Shown piece after piece: positions 60,545 through 64,000 of a stretch of DNA of 64,000 bases. The notes beneath the pieces were generated by a model that saw nothing but the letters and a program-made list of their open reading frames with translations, was not told where the DNA came from and made no database searches. This stretch comes from Marinobacter salarius. Its GTDB lineage: Bacteria; Pseudomonadota; Gammaproteobacteria; Pseudomonadales; Oleiphilaceae. Position numbers and translations under genes: made by a program. The stretch spans positions 1,860,001 through 1,924,000 of the forward strand of contig NZ_CP136693.1 in NCBI RefSeq assembly GCF_032922745.1, written 5' to 3'. Within the stretch, counting starts at the first letter, position 1. Every line of letters begins with the position of its first letter.

Positions 60545-61693
60545 ATGGCTGAATCCTTTGGTACCGAGCTGGTTGAACAGCTCCAGCGATATATTGGCGA
60601 TGCCTTCCTGGCCGTGTCAGGTGAGGATTTGGACTGGGGCGCGCTTGTCGTACAGATGCTTGGCCAGTTGTTGGTCTCTGTAATCTATCTTGGGGTGTTT
60701 TTCGGGATCTATCTGGTGGTGACCGGTGCTATCCGGCTGGTCTTGGGCAAGCAGCGGGCCAAAACACCTCTGTTCCTCCAAGTGCGAAGCACTCTGCGCT
60801 ATCTGGCTGGGTTAGGGGCGCTGGTCTTCATTCTTGCACAGTTCGGGACGTCTCCTGAGGTTCTCAAGGCGATGGCGAGGGCGGGCTTTATGGCCCTCGG
60901 TTTCTATGTGGCCTGGCTGGTTCTGGCACGCCTGATCAAGGACAGCATGGTGCGCTACAAAATGGATCCTTCGATTCGTCAGCTGGTCGAGAACCTGTTT
61001 TCGGTGGTCGTCTCAGCGCTGGCTGTGGTGACGGTGCTCGCCCAGTTCGGTTTCGATGTGGTTTCGATTGTGGCGGGGTTGGGGATCGTCGGTATCGCCG
61101 TTGGCTTTGCGGCGCAATCAACCCTCTCCAATTTCATTGCCGGTATCACCCTGCTGATTGAGAGGCCGTTCCGCATTGGTGATTGGGTGACCATCAACGG
61201 GCAAGACGGCAAAGTGGTCAAGATTGCCTTGCGCACCACCTGGCTGCGCACCCGGGATAATATCTTCGCGATGATTCCAAACGACAGTGTGGCGTCATCC
61301 GACATCATCAATTACAGCGCAGAAGGGGTCACCCGCCTGAATATCCCGGTGGGCATTGCTTACAAAGAATCCGCGAAGGCCGCGAGGGATGTGCTGATGC
61401 CGGTTCTGCTGACGCACCCTGAAGTTTTACAGGGTGCTGGTATGGAGCCCCGTGTTCTGCTTAAAAGCCTGGGCGATTCTTCAGTGAACCTTGAAGCCAA
61501 GGTGTGGATTACTCCCGATAATCTGGATGTGCAGCCCAGAATCATGGCTGATGTTCTGGAACAGATGAAAGAAGCGCTGGATGCCGCCGGCATTGAGATT
61601 CCTTTCCCTCATTTGCAACTGTTTATAGATGATGCAAAAGGGCTCAAGCCGGTTCTGGAGCCCCTCTACAGCAAGCGGGAAGCTAACGGATAA
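60545..61693 (+). CDS. MscS-family mechanosensitive channel
   Basis: The 382-residue protein has about four membrane helices, then the MscS pore-lining helix and beta domain ('VGIAVGFAAQSTLSNFIAGI', 'ERPFRIGDWVTINGQDGKV', 'TTWLRTRDNIFAMIPND'). It acts as an emergency release valve under hypo-osmotic shock in the inner membrane. Confidence 0.92.
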   Translation: MAESFGTELVEQLQRYIGDAFLAVSGEDLDWGALVVQMLGQLLVSVIYLGVFFGIYLVVTGAIRLVLGKQRAKTPLFLQVRSTLRYLAGLGALVFILAQFGTSPEVLKAMARAGFMALGFYVAWLVLARLIKDSMVRYKMDPSIRQLVENLFSVVVSALAVVTVLAQFGFDVVSIVAGLGIVGIAVGFAAQSTLSNFIAGITLLIERPFRIGDWVTINGQDGKVVKIALRTTWLRTRDNIFAMIPNDSVASSDIINYSAEGVTRLNIPVGIAYKESAKAARDVLMPVLLTHPEVLQGAGMEPRVLLKSLGDSSVNLEAKVWITPDNLDVQPRIMADVLEQMKEALDAAGIEIPFPHLQLFIDDAKGLKPVLEPLYSKREANG

Positions 61694-61749
61694 CTCCTTG
61701 CCCCCTCCTCTCTCCCACGCCGGGTGACGTGAACCCTGTTATGACAATG

Positions 61750-61776
61750 GTGACACTCTCGTGACCATTCCGTGAT
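61750..61776 (+). promoter_or_regulatory. Three direct repeats with 11-bp spacing upstream of the bufferin operon
   Basis: GTGAC (61750-61754), GTGAC (61761-61765) and GTGAT (61772-61776) recur every 11 bases, one helical turn apart, 100-126 bases before bufA. Such phased repeats are typical of OmpR/PhoB-type or other dimeric regulator sites. The regulator is not in the window. Confidence 0.4.
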
Positions 61777-61875
61777 GATCTGGTCGGCCCATGCAGCGCA
61801 CTATTTATTCAGGCGGGAAACACATGCTGAATGGTTACCTGCCGCTCCGAACTCATAGATGAAAAGGAAACAGAT

Positions 61876-62160
61876 ATGAACACGATGCTAAACGGTGCCC
61901 GCATTGCAGCTCTCGCCGCCGCCTTCGCGACTTCAGGATTGGCCTATGCCGCTGAACCACCTGCCGGCTCCAGCGGTGCGGCGGTCTCTGGCAGCGATAA
62001 AGTGCATTGCTACGGGGTGAACTCCTGTAAGGGAACGGCCGACTGCAAAACCACCGAAAATGCCTGTAAAGGACAGAACGCGTGCAAGGCCCAAGGCTTC
62101 AAGGGGATGTCAGCAAGCGAATGCCTGTCGGAAGGTGGTGTGATTGGCGATCTGGGCTGA
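61876..62160 (+). CDS. bufA: Bufferin-type metallophore precursor (BufA)
   Basis: The 94-residue precursor has a signal peptide (residues 1-25, 'GLAYAAE') and a mature region with six cysteines in the BufA2-like pattern ('CYGVNSCKGTADCK', 'NACKGQNACKAQGF', 'SASECLSEGG'). Bufferins are periplasmic ribosomally made, modified peptides in which a DUF692 enzyme converts cysteines to metal-binding heterocycles; they protect against copper. I chose the ATG at 61876 with AAAGGAAAC upstream. Confidence 0.9.
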   Translation: MNTMLNGARIAALAAAFATSGLAYAAEPPAGSSGAAVSGSDKVHCYGVNSCKGTADCKTTENACKGQNACKAQGFKGMSASECLSEGGVIGDLG

Positions 62161-62189
62161 GTAGGCCAGATCAAATGTGTTTGTCCGGA

Positions 62190-62217
62190 GGCGCGTTCCG
62201 GCGCGCCCCGGGTTTTC
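62190..62217 (+). terminator. Intercistronic hairpin between bufA and bufB
   Basis: GGCGCG (62190-62195) pairs with CGCGCC (62202-62207) around TTCCGG; TTTT follows shortly after at 62213-62216. It may attenuate transcription so the precursor is made in excess over the enzymes, or protect the bufA mRNA 3' end. Confidence 0.4.
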
Positions 62218-62234
62218 AACGGGAGATTTAACGG

Positions 62235-63131
62235 ATGATGAATCACTCTGCCAAAGCCAAACCGAATGGGCTGAAGAACAGTCTCCGTGAGCCGTTCCAG
62301 GGTTTTGGGCTGGGTTTGCGCCCGCGTCATTACAACAGCTTTCTTGCCCAGCCGCAGGCGCTGGATTGGCTCGAGGTCATCTCCGAAAATTACATGGTCC
62401 AGGGCGGAAAACCGCTTGCGATGCTCGACAGGATTCGCGCCGACTACCCAATCGCGATGCATGGTGTGTCGATGTCGATTGGTTCTGTATCTCCCTTAGA
62501 CCATGGCTATCTGCAGCGCCTGAAAGCGCTTGCGGACCGTATCCAACCGATGTGGGTTTCTGATCACTTATGTTGGACCGGTGTGCACGGCACGAACCTG
62601 CACGATCTTTTTCCCTTACCTTATACCGAAGAAGCCTTGCGACACGTTGCCGCGCGCGTTCGCGAGGTGCAGGAAACGCTTGGGCGCCGTCTGGTGCTGG
62701 AAAACGTTTCAAGCTATATCGATTACGCCAGTTCAGAGATGAGCGAGTGGGCGTTTCTGACCGCCCTTGCGGAGGAAGCCGACTGCCTGCTGCTACTTGA
62801 TGTAAACAACATCTACGTAAGCGGTATGAACCACGGCTTCGACCCGCGTGACTTCATCGACGGCGTACCAGCGCACCGCATCCAGCAGATTCATGTGGCC
62901 GGGCACTCAAACCTGGGTGACGTCATCATCGATACCCACGATGCGCCGGTACCCGACGAAGTGTTTGATCTCTACGCCTATGCATGCCGTCGCTTCGGGC
63001 CGGTCAGCACGATGATCGAGCGCGACGATTCAATTCCGCCGCTGGAGGACCTGATCGTGGAACTCGACCGGGTGAGGGCCGTGGCAGCTCGTCACACCCC
63101 TGTGTGGGATCGAGAGGAGGCATACGCATGA
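62235..63131 (+). CDS. bufB: DUF692 multinuclear iron oxidase (BufB)
   Basis: The 298-residue protein has the DUF692/MNIO TIM-barrel sequence from 'GLGLRPRHYNSFL' through 'DWLEVISENYM', 'HGVSMSIGS', 'WVSDHLCW', 'LVLENVSSYI' and 'LLLLDVNNIYVSG' with the histidines, glutamates and aspartates that bind a multi-iron cluster. It modifies cysteine residues of the BufA precursor. Its stop overlaps the bufC start by four bases. Confidence 0.93.
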   Translation: MMNHSAKAKPNGLKNSLREPFQGFGLGLRPRHYNSFLAQPQALDWLEVISENYMVQGGKPLAMLDRIRADYPIAMHGVSMSIGSVSPLDHGYLQRLKALADRIQPMWVSDHLCWTGVHGTNLHDLFPLPYTEEALRHVAARVREVQETLGRRLVLENVSSYIDYASSEMSEWAFLTALAEEADCLLLLDVNNIYVSGMNHGFDPRDFIDGVPAHRIQQIHVAGHSNLGDVIIDTHDAPVPDEVFDLYAYACRRFGPVSTMIERDDSIPPLEDLIVELDRVRAVAARHTPVWDREEAYA

Positions 63132-63931
63132 CTGATTACGCCCCTCGTTCGTTAGCCGATCTGCAAGCGGGACTGCAAAACTATGTTTTGGGCGATGGTG
63201 TTTCGGACGACATTCTTTCCGAGCTGACGGGCGGTGCTTCTGACCAGAGTAAGCGGCGCCTGCATATCTACCATTCTGGCTATCGCTCGCGGATGAACGA
63301 GGCGCTCCAGTCTGCTTTTGAGCAAACTTGGGCCTATCTCGGTGACGACGCATTCGACGCAATTTGCACACGCTACACCGAGACGAATCCATCGCATTCG
63401 CCGAATCTGGGCGACCATGGCAGCAACTTCCCACGCTTTCTGCAGCACGCTTTGTCTGCCGATCCGGAAATCGCCGAGCTGGCAACCATGGACTGGAGGC
63501 TCCACAGCGCCTTCGATGCACCGAATGCCGCCATTCTCACCGGTGAGCAATTGGCAAATGTCGGCGAGGCGCAGTGGGCATCGCTGGGATTCGTCTTCCA
63601 CCCGTCCGTTTCGCTCGCTCAGTTCGAGTGGAACGCACTGGAAATCTGGCATGCGCTGGATCAGAAACAGACGCCGCCCGTCGCCGAAAAGCTGAACGAG
63701 CCGGTAGGGCACCTGTTCTGGCGCAGCGACCAGCGAAGCTACTTTCGCACACTTGAGTCGGATGAGTATGCCGCACTTAAGGGCCTGCTTGAGGGGCTTG
63801 GTTTTGCACAAGTGTGTGAGCAACTCGCAGAAGGCTATCCGAATACCAGTATCGACGCGTCGATTGGCACCTGGCTGGCGCGTTGGCTGGCGGATGGGCT
63901 GTTGTCGGAGGTCAAGCCGGGGCCTGTTTGA
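63128..63931 (+). CDS. bufC: DUF2063 partner protein (BufC)
   Basis: The 267-residue protein begins with a DUF2063 domain ('MTDYAPRSLADLQAGLQNYV', 'RLHIYHSGYRSRMNEALQSAF') and continues with a helical C-terminal part. BufC-like (HvfC) proteins bind the precursor peptide and present it to the DUF692 enzyme. It is coupled to bufB by a four-base overlap. Confidence 0.92.
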   Translation: MTDYAPRSLADLQAGLQNYVLGDGVSDDILSELTGGASDQSKRRLHIYHSGYRSRMNEALQSAFEQTWAYLGDDAFDAICTRYTETNPSHSPNLGDHGSNFPRFLQHALSADPEIAELATMDWRLHSAFDAPNAAILTGEQLANVGEAQWASLGFVFHPSVSLAQFEWNALEIWHALDQKQTPPVAEKLNEPVGHLFWRSDQRSYFRTLESDEYAALKGLLEGLGFAQVCEQLAEGYPNTSIDASIGTWLARWLADGLLSEVKPGPV

Positions 63932-63989
63932 GTGACACCGTAACCCTTATTGGCGTGCTTTGGCCGACCGTAAAATTCAGGAGTCTGAC

Positions 63990-64000
63990 ATGTCCAAATC
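63990..64000 (+). CDS. Start of the next gene, cut by the window end
   Basis: AGGAG (63978-63982) precedes ATG at 63990. The reading begins MSK and runs off the window. A DoxX-type BufD protein is common at this place in bufferin operons, but four codons cannot show it. Confidence 0.4.

Overview
The window looks like chromosome of a marine, hydrocarbon-using gammaproteobacterium, most likely Marinobacter or a close relative. That is inferred from gene content (AlkB alkane hydroxylase, a complete Urt urea transporter plus urease cluster, LutABC lactate oxidation, a TAXI-type TRAP transporter, a PEP-CTERM protein, a bufferin operon) and from the moderately high G+C of the core genes. No rRNA, tRNA or CRISPR array was seen.

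Layout. 0.1-4.5 kb: a GntR regulator divergent from a TAXI TRAP transporter operon. 4.6-10.4 kb: alkane monooxygenase, glyoxalase I, and a minus-strand lutA-lutB-lutC-EamA operon. 10.6-11.2 kb: a small ComEA-like gene and, just upstream, a strong candidate for a CsrB/RsmZ-type regulatory RNA (12 GGA-type motifs, with a GacA-like box upstream). 11.6-23.7 kb: one long nitrogen-scavenging locus, urtABCDE-ureDABCEFGJ, with a sigma-54-like promoter at its head and a clear terminator at its end. Three copies of an unusual palindromic element lie inside it, and a fourth follows alkB.

23.9-30.2 kb: a compact, lower-G+C module that looks like a genome-defence system. It has a Vsr endonuclease, a C5-cytosine methyltransferase, a receiver-domain protein and a 1002-residue protein with two GHKL-type ATPase modules. 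The last three overlap in one minus-strand operon.

30.5-52 kb: an accessory region. It holds two orphan ParD-like antitoxins with the same operator, a PAAR-domain effector with a candidate immunity protein, small orphan genes, gene fragments (ureG, an ABC binding protein, an SDR, a DUF3010 gene), an IS21-family and an IS5-family element, a HigBA-type toxin-antitoxin pair, and two nearly identical enolase-superfamily genes about 12 kb apart. A 17-base sequence related to GGGACAGATCTATTTTC recurs in this stretch.

52-64 kb: core-like genes (PEP-CTERM protein, RadD helicase, CadC-like regulator, SlyD, an unrecognised 663-residue protein, MscS-like channel), ending in a bufferin operon (BufA precursor, BufB DUF692 enzyme, BufC partner) that runs off the window.

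The items most worth following are the palindrome family with covarying stems and conserved loops, the double-ATPase/receiver/methyltransferase/Vsr module, and the candidate CsrB-type RNA.
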